Source: CAVOHU01 sp963817885 (GTDB lineage: Bacteria; Acidobacteriota; Vicinamibacteria; Vicinamibacterales; JAKQTR01). From it: DNA of 64,000 bases. The stretch spans positions 310,001 to 374,000 of the forward strand of contig CAWFQE010000003.1 in NCBI GenBank assembly GCA_963817885.1, read 5' to 3'. Position 1 is the first letter of the stretch, and each line of letters opens with the position of its first letter. Positions 44,670 to 52,351 of the stretch are shown piece after piece. The notes beneath the pieces were generated by a model. It saw only the letters and a list, made by a program, of their open reading frames with translations, ran no database searches and was not told where the DNA came from. A program made the translations under genes and the position numbers.

Positions 44670-46493
44670 TCAGACGGTGAGGATGGCGTCGCGCTTGCAC
44701 GCTTCGATGCAGGCGCCGCACTTGATGCACTTGCCCTGATCCAGCGTGTGGAGGTATTTCACGGTGCCGCCGATCGCCCCGGTCGAGCACACGTGCACGC
44801 AGGCGTGGCAGCCGTCGCACTTCTCCGCCACGATCTCGTAGCGGATGAGCGCCTGGCAGGTGCCGGCCGGGCAGCGATGCTCGCTGATGTGCGCCTCGTA
44901 CTCGTTGCGGAAGTACCGCAGCGTCGACAGGACCGGGTTGGGCGCCGAGGTCCCCAGCGCACAGAGGCAGCAGTCCTGCATCACCGCGCCCATGTCCTCG
45001 AGCAGCTCGACGTCGCCGCTCTCGCCCTTGCCCTGCGTGATTCGTTCCAGGACGTCGAGCGAGGAGCGAAGGCCCTCGCGGCACGGCACGCACTTGCCGC
45101 AGGATTCCTCGGTCAGGAAGCTGATGAAGTAGCGGGCGACGTCCACCATGCAGGTGTGGTCGTCCATCACGATCATGCCGCCCGATCCCATCATCGAGCC
45201 GGCCGAGGTCAGGCTGTCGAAATCCACCGGCATGTCGAGCATCGACCCCGGCAGGCATCCGCCCGAGGGGCCGCCGGTCTGCACCGCCTTGAACGCGCGG
45301 TTCTCGGGGATGCCGCCGCCGATGTCGAAGATGATCTCGCGCAGCGAGATGCCCATCGGGACCTCGATGAGGCCCGTGTTGTTCACCTTGCCGACCAGCG
45401 AGAAGACCTTCGTCCCGCTGCTGCCGTTCCACGGATTCTCGGCCACCTCGCCGGTGCCCATGGCGGCGAACCAGCTGGGGCCGCGGTTGATGATGAGCGG
45501 TACGTTCGCCCAGGTTTCGACGTTGTTCAGGTTGGTGGGGAGGTTCTTGTAGCCGTACTCGACCGTGTGGATGTATTTCGCGCGCGGCTCGCCGATTCTG
45601 CCCTCGAGCGACGCCATCAGGGCCGTCGACTCGCCGCAGACGAAGGCGCCGGCGCCTTCCACGATCTCGACGTCGAAGTCGAACTTCGTGCCGAGGATGC
45701 CGCGGCCGAGCAGCCCGTACTCCCGGGCTTGGCCGAGCGCCTTCTCGAGGCGTTCGCGCGCGATCGGGTATTCGTGCCGGATGTAGACGAACCCCTGCGT
45801 GGCGCCGATCGCCCGCGCGCCGATGATCATGCCCTCGAGGACCGCGTGCGGATCGCTCTCGATGATGCTGCGGTCCATGAACGCGCCCGGGTCGCCCTCG
45901 TCGGCGTTGCAGACCACGATGGGATCGACGTTGCGCTGCAGCGCCGCCTGGCGGCACGTCGCCCACTTGATGCCGGTCGGAAATCCGCCGCCGCCACGGC
46001 CCCGCAGGCCCGAGAGCTTGATCTCCTGGATGATCTGCTCCGCGGTGAGCTCGGTCAGCGCCCGGGCGAGCGCCGAGTAGCCGTCGCGCGCGATGTAGTC
46101 CTCGATCCGCTCCGGGTCGATCAGCCCGCGGTTGCGCAGGACCACCAGCTGCTGCTTGGCGAAGAACGGGATCTCGCTCAGGGTCGGGATCGGCGCCTTG
46201 GAGGCGGGCGGCGTGTACATCAGCTTCTTGACCGGTCTCCCCTTGAGGAGATGCTCCTCGACCAGCAGCGGGACGTCCTTCTCCTTCAGGCCGCAGTAGA
46301 AGACGTTGTCCGGCTGCACGATGAGCACGGGGCCCTCGGCGCAGAATCCCTGGCACCCGGTCCGCACCACCTGGACCTCGCCGGCGAGCTGGCGCTTGCC
46401 GAGTTCGGCCTCGAGCGCGTCGCCGATCTGGAACGAGCCGCACGAGACGCATCCCGTTCCGGCACACACCAGACAATGTGTACGGTACGCCAT
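44670..46493 (-). CDS. NuoF/HoxF-type NAD(H)-binding subunit with ferredoxin tails
   Basis: 607 residues. A thioredoxin-like [2Fe-2S] domain is at the N-terminus (C-L-V-C-A-G-T-G-C-V-S-C, then G-C-Q-G-F-C). The NADH/FMN core follows with G-R-G-G-G-G-F-P-T-G-I-K-W and C-N-A-D-E-G-D-P-G-A-F. A [4Fe-4S] site reads E-S-C-G-K-C-V-P-C-R-E-G. Two more [4Fe-4S] motifs end the chain (C-D-G-C-H-A-C-V-H-V-C and C-I-K-C-G-A-C-I-E-A-C). This is the layout of HydB/HndC in bifurcating hydrogenases and suggests reversible NAD(P) reduction. It follows the [2Fe-2S] gene by 21 nt in the operon. Confidence 0.9.
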   Translation of the reverse strand: MAYRTHCLVCAGTGCVSCGSFQIGDALEAELGKRQLAGEVQVVRTGCQGFCAEGPVLIVQPDNVFYCGLKEKDVPLLVEEHLLKGRPVKKLMYTPPASKAPIPTLSEIPFFAKQQLVVLRNRGLIDPERIEDYIARDGYSALARALTELTAEQIIQEIKLSGLRGRGGGGFPTGIKWATCRQAALQRNVDPIVVCNADEGDPGAFMDRSIIESDPHAVLEGMIIGARAIGATQGFVYIRHEYPIARERLEKALGQAREYGLLGRGILGTKFDFDVEIVEGAGAFVCGESTALMASLEGRIGEPRAKYIHTVEYGYKNLPTNLNNVETWANVPLIINRGPSWFAAMGTGEVAENPWNGSSGTKVFSLVGKVNNTGLIEVPMGISLREIIFDIGGGIPENRAFKAVQTGGPSGGCLPGSMLDMPVDFDSLTSAGSMMGSGGMIVMDDHTCMVDVARYFISFLTEESCGKCVPCREGLRSSLDVLERITQGKGESGDVELLEDMGAVMQDCCLCALGTSAPNPVLSTLRYFRNEYEAHISEHRCPAGTCQALIRYEIVAEKCDGCHACVHVCSTGAIGGTVKYLHTLDQGKCIKCGACIEACKRDAILTV

Positions 46494-46514
46494 GTCGGTC
46501 AGACCTCCTGCCGC

Positions 46515-46898
46515 CTACGCGGTGGTCTCGCAGCCGGCCGCCAGCGCGCAGTCGGTGACGATCTCGCCTCCGAGCACGTGCTGACGAAACACCTTCACCA
46601 TCTTCTCCGGCGTCAGGTCGACGTATTTCACCGGCGCCGTGGTCCTGACCTCGACGGTCGCCATCGGTTCGCGGCTGCACAGGCCCGCACACCCGGACGT
46701 CGTGACAATGACGTCGCTGACGCCCTGGTGCTCGAGTTCCTTCATCAGGGCGGCCATCACGTCGCGGGCTCCCGCGGCGATGCCGCAGGTGCCCATGTGG
46801 ACTGTCACCTTGGCCCGGGCCGAGCCCAGGCGCAGCTGGATCGAGGGCACCGATTCCGCCCGCATCCGCTTCAGGTCGTCAACGGTCAATCTCGGCAT
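46515..46898 (-). CDS. Thioredoxin-like [2Fe-2S] ferredoxin (HndB-type)
   Basis: 127 residues. V-H-M-G-T-C-G-I-A-A-G-A then T-T-S-G-C-A-G-L-C-S-R-E-P carry the four Cys ligands of a thioredoxin-fold [2Fe-2S] domain (the second pair is C-x3-C). P-V-K-Y-V-D-L-T-P-E-K-M is the conserved end. It resembles HndB, a small partner of NuoE and NuoF in multimeric hydrogenases. ATG 46898 is preferred because GGAG is 8 nt before it; GTG 46916 would add six residues. The upstream gap holds an inverted repeat. Confidence 0.8.
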   Translation of the reverse strand: MPRLTVDDLKRMRAESVPSIQLRLGSARAKVTVHMGTCGIAAGARDVMAALMKELEHQGVSDVIVTTSGCAGLCSREPMATVEVRTTAPVKYVDLTPEKMVKVFRQHVLGGEIVTDCALAAGCETTA

Positions 46899-46918
46899 GG
46901 GACAAGCTCCAATCACAG

Positions 46919-47072
46919 CAGGCTGACGGCGTACGGCCTACGGCTTCCGGCCTGCCAACAAAGAGTGATCCGGCGACTTCTCACCGCTGCTGGCCACGCG
47001 CCTTGGCGTGCCTCGGACACCACCGGGCGACGAGGAGCGAGGCCAGGCCGAAAGCCGAAAGCCGTCAGCCTG
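46919..47072. repeat. Inverted repeat inside the hydrogenase operon
   Basis: The arm at 46919-46954 (caggctgacggcgtacggcc and on) is the imperfect inverse of the arm at 47044-47072 (caggccgaaagccgaaagcc and on), about 90 nt apart. It fills most of the 181-nt gap between the [2Fe-2S] and nuoE genes, the only large gap in the operon. It could fold in the mRNA or be an intergenic repeat. No gene is visible here. Confidence 0.6.
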
Positions 47073-47079
47073 AGGCCAG

Positions 47080-47562
47080 TTATGCATTGACCTTCGCCTT
47101 GTAGTCCTTGCTGTACTTCTTCAGCATCTTCGGCACGCCAGCCTGCTTCAGCTTGCCGTGCACCTCCGACCCGACGGTCACCACCGGCGCCAGGCCGCAG
47201 CAGCCCAGGCAGTTCACCGTGTCGAGGCTGAACTCCAGGTCCGGCGTCGTCTCGCCCCGTGTGATGCCCAGTTCGCGGCTGATCGCGTCGAGCAGGCGCG
47301 GTGCGCCCTGGACGTGGCACGCCGTGCCCATGCAGACGTGGACCGGATGGCGCCCGACGGGCTTCAGGCTGAACCCGCGGTAGAAGGTCGCGATGCCCAG
47401 CACCACCGGGATCGGTGTATTCACGCGATGGGCCACGGCCGCGATGACCTCGTGCGGCAGGTGGCAGAACTCCTCCTGGCAGTGCAGGAGGATGGCGATC
47501 AGATGCTCCCTGCGGCGCCCGTGCTGGTCCACGATCTGCTCGACTTTAGCGACGTCTATCAT
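47080..47562 (-). CDS. NuoE-type [2Fe-2S] subunit (HndA/HydC-like)
   Basis: 160 residues. The four Cys ligands of the NuoE [2Fe-2S] site are in H-V-C-M-G-T-A-C-H-V-Q-G and V-N-C-L-G-C-C-G-L-A-P-V-V. The helical N-terminus contains C-Q-E-E-F-C-H-L-P and T-P-I-P-V-V-L-G-I-A-T-F-Y-R. It pairs with NuoF in NAD(P)-linked hydrogenases and formate dehydrogenases. Its start overlaps the stop of the PHP-ATPase gene by 4 nt, showing that the regulatory genes and the catalytic genes are translated together. Confidence 0.9.
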   Translation of the reverse strand: MIDVAKVEQIVDQHGRRREHLIAILLHCQEEFCHLPHEVIAAVAHRVNTPIPVVLGIATFYRGFSLKPVGRHPVHVCMGTACHVQGAPRLLDAISRELGITRGETTPDLEFSLDTVNCLGCCGLAPVVTVGSEVHGKLKQAGVPKMLKKYSKDYKAKVNA

Positions 47563-48905
47563 GCTGTCCTCCGCCCGCCCGGGCCGGCCTGCAGCGTGGT
47601 CGTGCAGGTGTCCTGGCGGGGATCGCGTTCCGCGAGCGCGGCTTCACCGCGGCGGATCGCCTCCCGCACGAGCGCCAGTCCTGCTGGCGAGGTGAGTGGT
47701 TCCCCTTCGAGCGCCGCCGCCAGATCCCGCGACGACAGCGAGTAGTCGCGCGATCCGACGCGGTGAGTTACGGTCAGGTCCACCTCCGGATGCGAGGCCA
47801 CCAGCACCATCACCGTCGTCTCGAGATCGCCGAGCGGCGCGCGGTCGATGTGCCTGTACCCGAAGGTCGCCGTGACTTCGGTGCCGCCCCCGCGCCGCGA
47901 GCTCAGGGTGAGCGTGCCCCCGGCGGCCTCGGCCGCCTTCCGGAGCATCGGCAGGCCGAGCCCGACGGCCCGCGTGGTCCGGGTCGTGAAGAACGGATCG
48001 GTCGCCGCCTCCAGCATGGCCGAGTCCATTCCCCGGCCGTTGTCCCGCACCTGAATCACGAGGCGATCGTCCTCGACGTCCTCGATGACCTCGATGTCGA
48101 CGCGGTCTGCGCCCGCTTCGAGGCTGTTGCGGGCCACGTCGAGGATGTGCAGCGAGAGATCCTCCATCGGGCGCCCTCCTCCCAGCACGGTCCGGCCGTC
48201 GACGTTCCGGAGGGCGCGGCGAATCTCGTCGAAGGTGACCTGCGCGACCCGCATGAAGGTCACCCCCGCGCCAACCTCCGCCGGCGCGTGCGCATCGGAA
48301 CCCGTCACGATGGGCAGAGCCTTCGGCCCTGAGAAGCGGCGGCGGGCGTCGGCAAAGGTCGTCCGCGCCGAAACCTCCACCGCGTCGAGCGGCAGGTCGG
48401 CCGGAATGAACCCGAGCTGGCCGATCATCCCGAAGCGCTCGCGATCGACGTGCGCCGCCACGGCCAGGCCGCCGACCCGGTGGATTTCCCGAACCGTTCG
48501 CTCGACAGTCCAGGACGTCGCGCCGGAGAGCAGGTACGGGTTGAACCCCAGGACCTCGGCGAACTCGTTGGCGATCACCTGGTCGCCGAATATGCCTGCC
48601 GTGTTTCGTCCCGGCAGCGCGGCGGCGACGCGCGCCTGGAGGGCCCCGGCCGCGTCCGGATCGGGGAGGATCGCCACCACGTGCGCCTCTTCCTCGGTGG
48701 TCACCTCCATGCCCGGCACGACGCCGATGCCCAGCCGGCCGGCCGCACGCGCCACCGCCGTGGTGTTGTCCGCGGCGTTGTGGTCGCAGACGACCAGGCC
48801 GTCGAGCCGCGCAGCGGCCGCGGCGAGCGCCACCTCCGCCGGGTGCATGTCGAGCTCCCCGCACGGCGAGAGGCACGTGTGCACGTGCATGTCCAGGCCG
48901 ACCAC
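47559..48905 (-). CDS. PHP-domain phosphoesterase fused to GHKL ATPase domain
   Basis: 448 residues. Residues 1-240 are a PHP domain: D-M-H-V-H-T-C-L-S-P, V-C-D-H-N-A-A-D-N, G-S-D-A-H-A-P, all metal-binding motifs. Residues about 245-365 are a histidine-kinase-type ATPase: H-I-L-D-V-A-R-N-S-L-E-A-G-A (N box), Q-V-R-D-N-G-R-G-M (G1) and G-L-G-L-P-M-L-R-K (G2). No phosphoacceptor His domain is present. In other bacteria PHP, ATPase and DRTGG genes accompany NuoE/NuoF hydrogenase genes as separate units; here PHP and ATPase are one chain. Role unknown; regulation of hydrogenase expression or assembly is plausible. It overlaps nuoE by 4 nt. Confidence 0.8.
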   Translation of the reverse strand: MVGLDMHVHTCLSPCGELDMHPAEVALAAAAARLDGLVVCDHNAADNTTAVARAAGRLGIGVVPGMEVTTEEEAHVVAILPDPDAAGALQARVAAALPGRNTAGIFGDQVIANEFAEVLGFNPYLLSGATSWTVERTVREIHRVGGLAVAAHVDRERFGMIGQLGFIPADLPLDAVEVSARTTFADARRRFSGPKALPIVTGSDAHAPAEVGAGVTFMRVAQVTFDEIRRALRNVDGRTVLGGGRPMEDLSLHILDVARNSLEAGADRVDIEVIEDVEDDRLVIQVRDNGRGMDSAMLEAATDPFFTTRTTRAVGLGLPMLRKAAEAAGGTLTLSSRRGGGTEVTATFGYRHIDRAPLGDLETTVMVLVASHPEVDLTVTHRVGSRDYSLSSRDLAAALEGEPLTSPAGLALVREAIRRGEAALAERDPRQDTCTTTLQAGPGGRRTA

Positions 48906-48907
48906 TT

Positions 48908-49258
48908 TCAGGACGCCCTTCTTCCTCTGACGCCGAGTGCATACAGCAATCCCGCGATTTCGAACGCGGGACGTTCGGTCGTCACGATCGGCACGCCGTG
49001 CTCGACGGCGCGCGCAACCGTGTCGGTTTCCGGCTGCCGGCCGTTCACGATCACGATGCCCGACAGGCTCTTCAGCTGGGCGACGGCCACCGTGTTGACG
49101 TGCTTCTGGAGCGTGACCCAGATGTCGCCGTCCTGGGCGTTGGCCATCACGTCCGACAGCAGGTCCGACGCATAGCCGCCGAGCACGACGTTGGCCGCGC
49201 CCGATCCGCCGCCGACCACGCTGCCGCCGACCGCTTCCGCGAGCTCGCCGACCGTCAT
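48908..49258 (-). CDS. DRTGG-domain protein (first copy)
   Basis: 116 residues. It reads G-G-Y-A-S-D-L-L-S-D-V-M-A-N-A, then G-D-I-W-V-T-L-Q-K-H-V-N-T-V-A-V-A and G-I-V-I-V-N-G. The later G-V-P-I-V-T-T-E-R-P-A-F-E-I-A-G is the DRTGG pattern. Such domains are linked with CBS and PEP-binding proteins and with hydrogenase clusters; they may bind nucleotides. The ATG at 49258 overlaps the stop of the [FeFe]-like gene by 1 nt (TGATG). A second copy is at 51034. Confidence 0.7.
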   Translation of the reverse strand: MTVGELAEAVGGSVVGGGSGAANVVLGGYASDLLSDVMANAQDGDIWVTLQKHVNTVAVAQLKSLSGIVIVNGRQPETDTVARAVEHGVPIVTTERPAFEIAGLLYALGVRGRRAS

Positions 49259-50595
49259 CACGTGTCCTCCCGTGCGTTCCGTTTCCTGCGCGACGGCGGC
49301 GTGAAGAAGGCCGACAGCTGCTTCACGACGCCTTCGATCCGCCGCTCCCGCACGAACACGCACTGTCCTTCGTCGACATCACCGCGCACCACGTCCTCGG
49401 CGAACGCCGAGCAGCGCGGGGCCCCGCACGCGCCGCAATCGATGCCGGGCAGGCCCGACACGATGCGATCCCGTTCCTTCATCTTCGTGATGGCGCCCGA
49501 GATCTCCTTGTCGAGCGGGCTGAGCGGCCGCGGGGCGAATGGCACGTTGGTCCTGAATTCGCCGGCCTTCCAGCGCTCCTCGACTTCGCCGGGGATTTCG
49601 GGCTCACGCCGCGCGAGCGACTGGCGCAGCCGGATGGCGCGGGCCCGCGCCACATACGGGTTCTCGACCGTCAGGGCCCCGCTGACGCAGCCCTCGGGGC
49701 AGGCGTGAACCTCGATGAACGCGTAGCGGCGGAGCTTCCCCTCTTCGATATCGTCGAGCAGCCGGATCACGTTGGGGAGGCCGGCGACCGACATCGTGTC
49801 CTCGGCCGGCAGGGAACTGGGCAGGCCGATGGAGAACGCCCAGCTCAGGCCGACCGCCGTTTCGGTCTCCGGCGGGACGGCCTCGTCGGTCCGGCCCTGC
49901 CGGATCGCGGAGGCGAGCACCGGGTAGAGATCGCGGATCGACACGGCGGAGTCGATGAACGATCGATCCATGCCGGGGTGGTCCACGATCGAGACCATCT
50001 TGGCCGGGCACGGTGTGACGTAGACGGCGCCGATGCGCCCGGGAGGCACCCCGGCCTCGGCGGCGGTCCGCCGCTTGGCCTCGCGGGCCGCCACCTCGCG
50101 CGGCGAGAGCACCGGGATGAGCTGGTCGAGCAGTTCCGGGTACTGGACCTGGACCAGGCGCACAACCGTCGGGCAGAAGGAGGAGATCAGGGGATACTGG
50201 CCACGGTACTCATTGAGGAAGAGCTCGATCGATCGCGTGACCGCCGCGCACGACCACGACAGCGTGGCCGCCGCGTCGAAGCCCGACTCCCGCAGCGCCC
50301 GGTGGATCACGCGCGGCGGCGCGTCGCCGTCGAACTGCGTGTAGAGCGCGGGCGACGGGATCGCCACCGTGTAGTCGAACTTCCGGAGCTGCGAGAGCGG
50401 CTCGGTCAGCGCCTCGACCCCGCCGACCGTGCAGACCTTGATGCACTCCCCGCAGTCGATGCAGCGATCGCCGAGCATCACGGCCTGCTGGCGGCGGATG
50501 CGGATCGCCTGTGTCGGGCAGACCCGCATGCAGGACATGCAGCCGGTGCACTGGCTGGACGCGAAACGAATCGAATGGTAGTGGCCGTTGTCCAT
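49258..50595 (-). CDS. [FeFe]-hydrogenase-like Fe-S protein, catalytic Cys missing
   Basis: 445 residues. Two [4Fe-4S] motifs are at the N-terminus (C-T-G-C-M-S-C-M-R-V-C-P; C-I-D-C-G-E-C-I-K-V-C). An H-cluster-type core follows: S-S-F-C-P-T-V (Cys141), T-P-C-P-A-K (Cys196), A-C-P-E-G-C (Cys299, Cys303). The four ligands of the [4Fe-4S] subcluster remain, but the proton-relay Cys next to Cys141 is Phe. A C-terminal C-G-A-C-G-A-P-R-C domain has four Cys (387, 390, 395, 412) as in RnfB-type Fe-S domains. Probably a sensory or electron-relay protein, not an H2-producing one. Located between RsbW-like and DRTGG genes. Confidence 0.8.
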   Translation of the reverse strand: MDNGHYHSIRFASSQCTGCMSCMRVCPTQAIRIRRQQAVMLGDRCIDCGECIKVCTVGGVEALTEPLSQLRKFDYTVAIPSPALYTQFDGDAPPRVIHRALRESGFDAAATLSWSCAAVTRSIELFLNEYRGQYPLISSFCPTVVRLVQVQYPELLDQLIPVLSPREVAAREAKRRTAAEAGVPPGRIGAVYVTPCPAKMVSIVDHPGMDRSFIDSAVSIRDLYPVLASAIRQGRTDEAVPPETETAVGLSWAFSIGLPSSLPAEDTMSVAGLPNVIRLLDDIEEGKLRRYAFIEVHACPEGCVSGALTVENPYVARARAIRLRQSLARREPEIPGEVEERWKAGEFRTNVPFAPRPLSPLDKEISGAITKMKERDRIVSGLPGIDCGACGAPRCSAFAEDVVRGDVDEGQCVFVRERRIEGVVKQLSAFFTPPSRRKRNAREDT

Positions 50596-50600
50596 GGCAG

Positions 50601-51029
50601 TCAGACCAGGTTGACGCCGACCCGCAGGCGCGTGCCCTGTCCCGGATCGGAGCTGATGTCGAAGGCGTCGCTGTTGCGCTTGATGTTGGGCAGCCCCATG
50701 CCCGCGCCGAACCCCATCTCGCGCATCTCGGGCGTGGCGGTCGAGTAGCCCTCCTGCATGGCCAGGCCGATGTCAGGGATGCCAGGCCCCTCGTCTTCGA
50801 CGTCCAGCGCGACCGAGCGGGTCGTGACGCGCAGCTTCATCGTTCCGCGCCGCGCATACATCACCACGTTCATCTCCGCCTCGTAGGCCGCAATCGCCAC
50901 GCGCCGGATGAGTGCGGCCGGGATGCCCATCTGCTTGAGCGTGTCCTTGATGCTGGTCGACGCCCGCCCGGCATTGGTGAAGTCGGATCCCTGGACCGTC
51001 CACGCATGCACGAAGGCGGCATCCGACAT
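50601..51029 (-). CDS. RsbW-like serine-kinase/anti-sigma ATPase
   Basis: 142 residues forming one GHKL ATPase fold. The N box reads A-I-A-A-Y-E-A-E-M-N-V-V, G1 is E-D-E-G-P-G-I-P-D-I, and G2 is G-A-G-M-G-L-P-N-I-K. This matches anti-sigma-factor-type kinases such as RsbW. No cognate sigma factor or STAS antagonist is near. Homologues often sit in clusters with PHP, DRTGG and NuoE/NuoF hydrogenase genes, so a link to hydrogenase regulation is inferred. Gaps to its neighbours are 5 and 4 nt. Confidence 0.8.
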   Translation of the reverse strand: MSDAAFVHAWTVQGSDFTNAGRASTSIKDTLKQMGIPAALIRRVAIAAYEAEMNVVMYARRGTMKLRVTTRSVALDVEDEGPGIPDIGLAMQEGYSTATPEMREMGFGAGMGLPNIKRNSDAFDISSDPGQGTRLRVGVNLV

Positions 51030-51033
51030 TCGG

Positions 51034-51462
51034 TCACCCCGATACCGGCTCTTCAGTCACCTCCGACCTCGCCCCGGTGTCCAGGCTCGCGCCAGCCGCG
51101 AACAGCACGCCCGCCGCTTCGAACAGGGGCTTCGACGTGGCCAGCACCGGCACGTTCTTCTCCCTGGCCAGCGCGATCACATCGTCGCCGGGCCGCTTGC
51201 CCTGCACGAAGACCACGCCCGCCAGATCGGCAATCGCCGCCGTCCGAATGGACTGCAGGCTGACCAGCCCGGTCAGCAGCAGCATCCCGGGCCGGCTGCC
51301 CGTCAGCACGTCGCTCATCAAATCAGCCGCGGTGACGCCGCTGACCTGGACCGTCTCGTCCGGGCAGAAGAGCGCCTCCGCGTCGAGCAGGCGCCGGACC
51401 GCGGCGAGGGTCAGCGCCGAGGTCGCGTCCTTGAACGGCGAGGTCGATTCAGGTCTGCTCAC
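51034..51462 (-). CDS. DRTGG-domain protein (second copy)
   Basis: 142 residues. T-A-A-D-L-M-S-D-V-L-T-G-S-R-P-G-M-L-L-L-T-G is followed by A-G-V-V-F-V-Q-G-K-R-P and N-V-P-V-L-A-T-S-K-P-L-F-E-A-A-G, the DRTGG pattern also seen in the 48.9 kb gene. The N-terminal 30 residues (D-A-T-S-A-L-T-L-A-A-V-R-R-L-L) are extra relative to that copy. GTG 51462 is the start; GGAG lies 5 nt upstream. Two divergent DRTGG copies flank the RsbW-like and [FeFe]-like genes, possibly from an old duplication. Confidence 0.7.
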   Translation of the reverse strand: MSRPESTSPFKDATSALTLAAVRRLLDAEALFCPDETVQVSGVTAADLMSDVLTGSRPGMLLLTGLVSLQSIRTAAIADLAGVVFVQGKRPGDDVIALAREKNVPVLATSKPLFEAAGVLFAAGASLDTGARSEVTEEPVSG

Positions 51463-51482
51463 ACTCGCTCCAGGTTTCGGCC

Positions 51483-52337
51483 TCACACGGCAGCCACGGG
51501 CGTGCGCCCGATGACGAGCTTGCCCTTGCGGATGACACGCGTGGACGGGACGCGCCGCGCCGGGCATGCTTCCCAGCACGCGCCGCATCCGGTGCAGACG
51601 CTCGTGTCCACGTAGGTCGCTTTGCGGCGGACCTTCACCGTGAAATTGCCGATGAAGCCGCTGACCTCCTGGACCTCCGAGTTGGCCATCAGGCTGATGT
51701 TCTTGTGCTTGCCGACCTGCGTCATCTTGGGCGTCAGGATGCACGCCGCGCAGTCGAGCGTCGGAAACGTCTTGTCGAAATGCGCCATGTGCCCGCCGAT
51801 CGCGGGCTCGCGCTCGACGAGAAAGACCTTCTTGTTCGCCTCGGCGAGGGTGAGCGACGCGGCGATGCCGGCGATGCCGCCGCCGACCACGAGCACGTTG
51901 GGGTTGACGGGCACGGTCGACCGCTCGAGCGCATCGTGCAGCGCCACGCGGCGGATGGCCGCCGTCACCAGCCTGCGGGCCTTCTCGGTGGCCTTCTCCG
52001 GGTCCTTGGTCACCCAGGAGACCTGCTCACGGATGTTGACCATCTGGTAGAGGTACGGGTTCAGGCTCCGCTCGATCATCACGCCGCGGAAGGTCGGCTC
52101 GTGCATCAGCGGCGAGCAGGACGCCACGACCAGGTGCGTGAGATGGTGGCGATCGATGTCGTCCCTGATGAGCTGCTGGCCCGGGTCCGAGCACATGAAC
52201 TTGTAGGTCTTCGCCAGGATCACGTTCGGCTGGGCCGCGGCATGCTTCTCGAGGGCCGCGACATCCACCTTGCTGGCGATGTTCAGCCCGCAGTGGCAGA
52301 TGTAGACCCCGATGCGGCAGGTGGCGTCTTCTGGCAT
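51483..52337 (-). CDS. N-terminal half of HdrA (FAD-binding part)
   Basis: 284 residues. It starts with R-I-G-V-Y-I-C-H-C-G-L-N-I-A and continues V-A-S-C-S-P-L-M-H-E-P-T-F-R and V-N-I-R-E-Q-V-S-W-V-T, the HdrA N-terminal segment. FAD is bound by V-V-G-G-G-I-A-G-I-A-A near 151-160. D-C-A-A-C-I is at 195-200, then one [4Fe-4S] motif at Cys248, Cys251, Cys254, Cys258. It stops 26 residues later at 51483, where full-length HdrA would continue with further ferredoxin and FAD domains. Those domains are encoded separately at 42889-44640. HdrA is the flavoprotein proposed to bifurcate electrons. It lies 15 nt after hdrB. Confidence 0.85.
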   Translation of the reverse strand: MPEDATCRIGVYICHCGLNIASKVDVAALEKHAAAQPNVILAKTYKFMCSDPGQQLIRDDIDRHHLTHLVVASCSPLMHEPTFRGVMIERSLNPYLYQMVNIREQVSWVTKDPEKATEKARRLVTAAIRRVALHDALERSTVPVNPNVLVVGGGIAGIAASLTLAEANKKVFLVEREPAIGGHMAHFDKTFPTLDCAACILTPKMTQVGKHKNISLMANSEVQEVSGFIGNFTVKVRRKATYVDTSVCTGCGACWEACPARRVPSTRVIRKGKLVIGRTPVAAV

Positions 52338-52351
52338 GCCTGTTTCCCCTT

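Noticed and set aside
49258..50595. Considered as a catalytic [FeFe] hydrogenase.
   Set aside because: The proton-relay Cys next to the first cluster ligand is Phe, and no maturation genes (hydE, hydF, hydG) are in the window.
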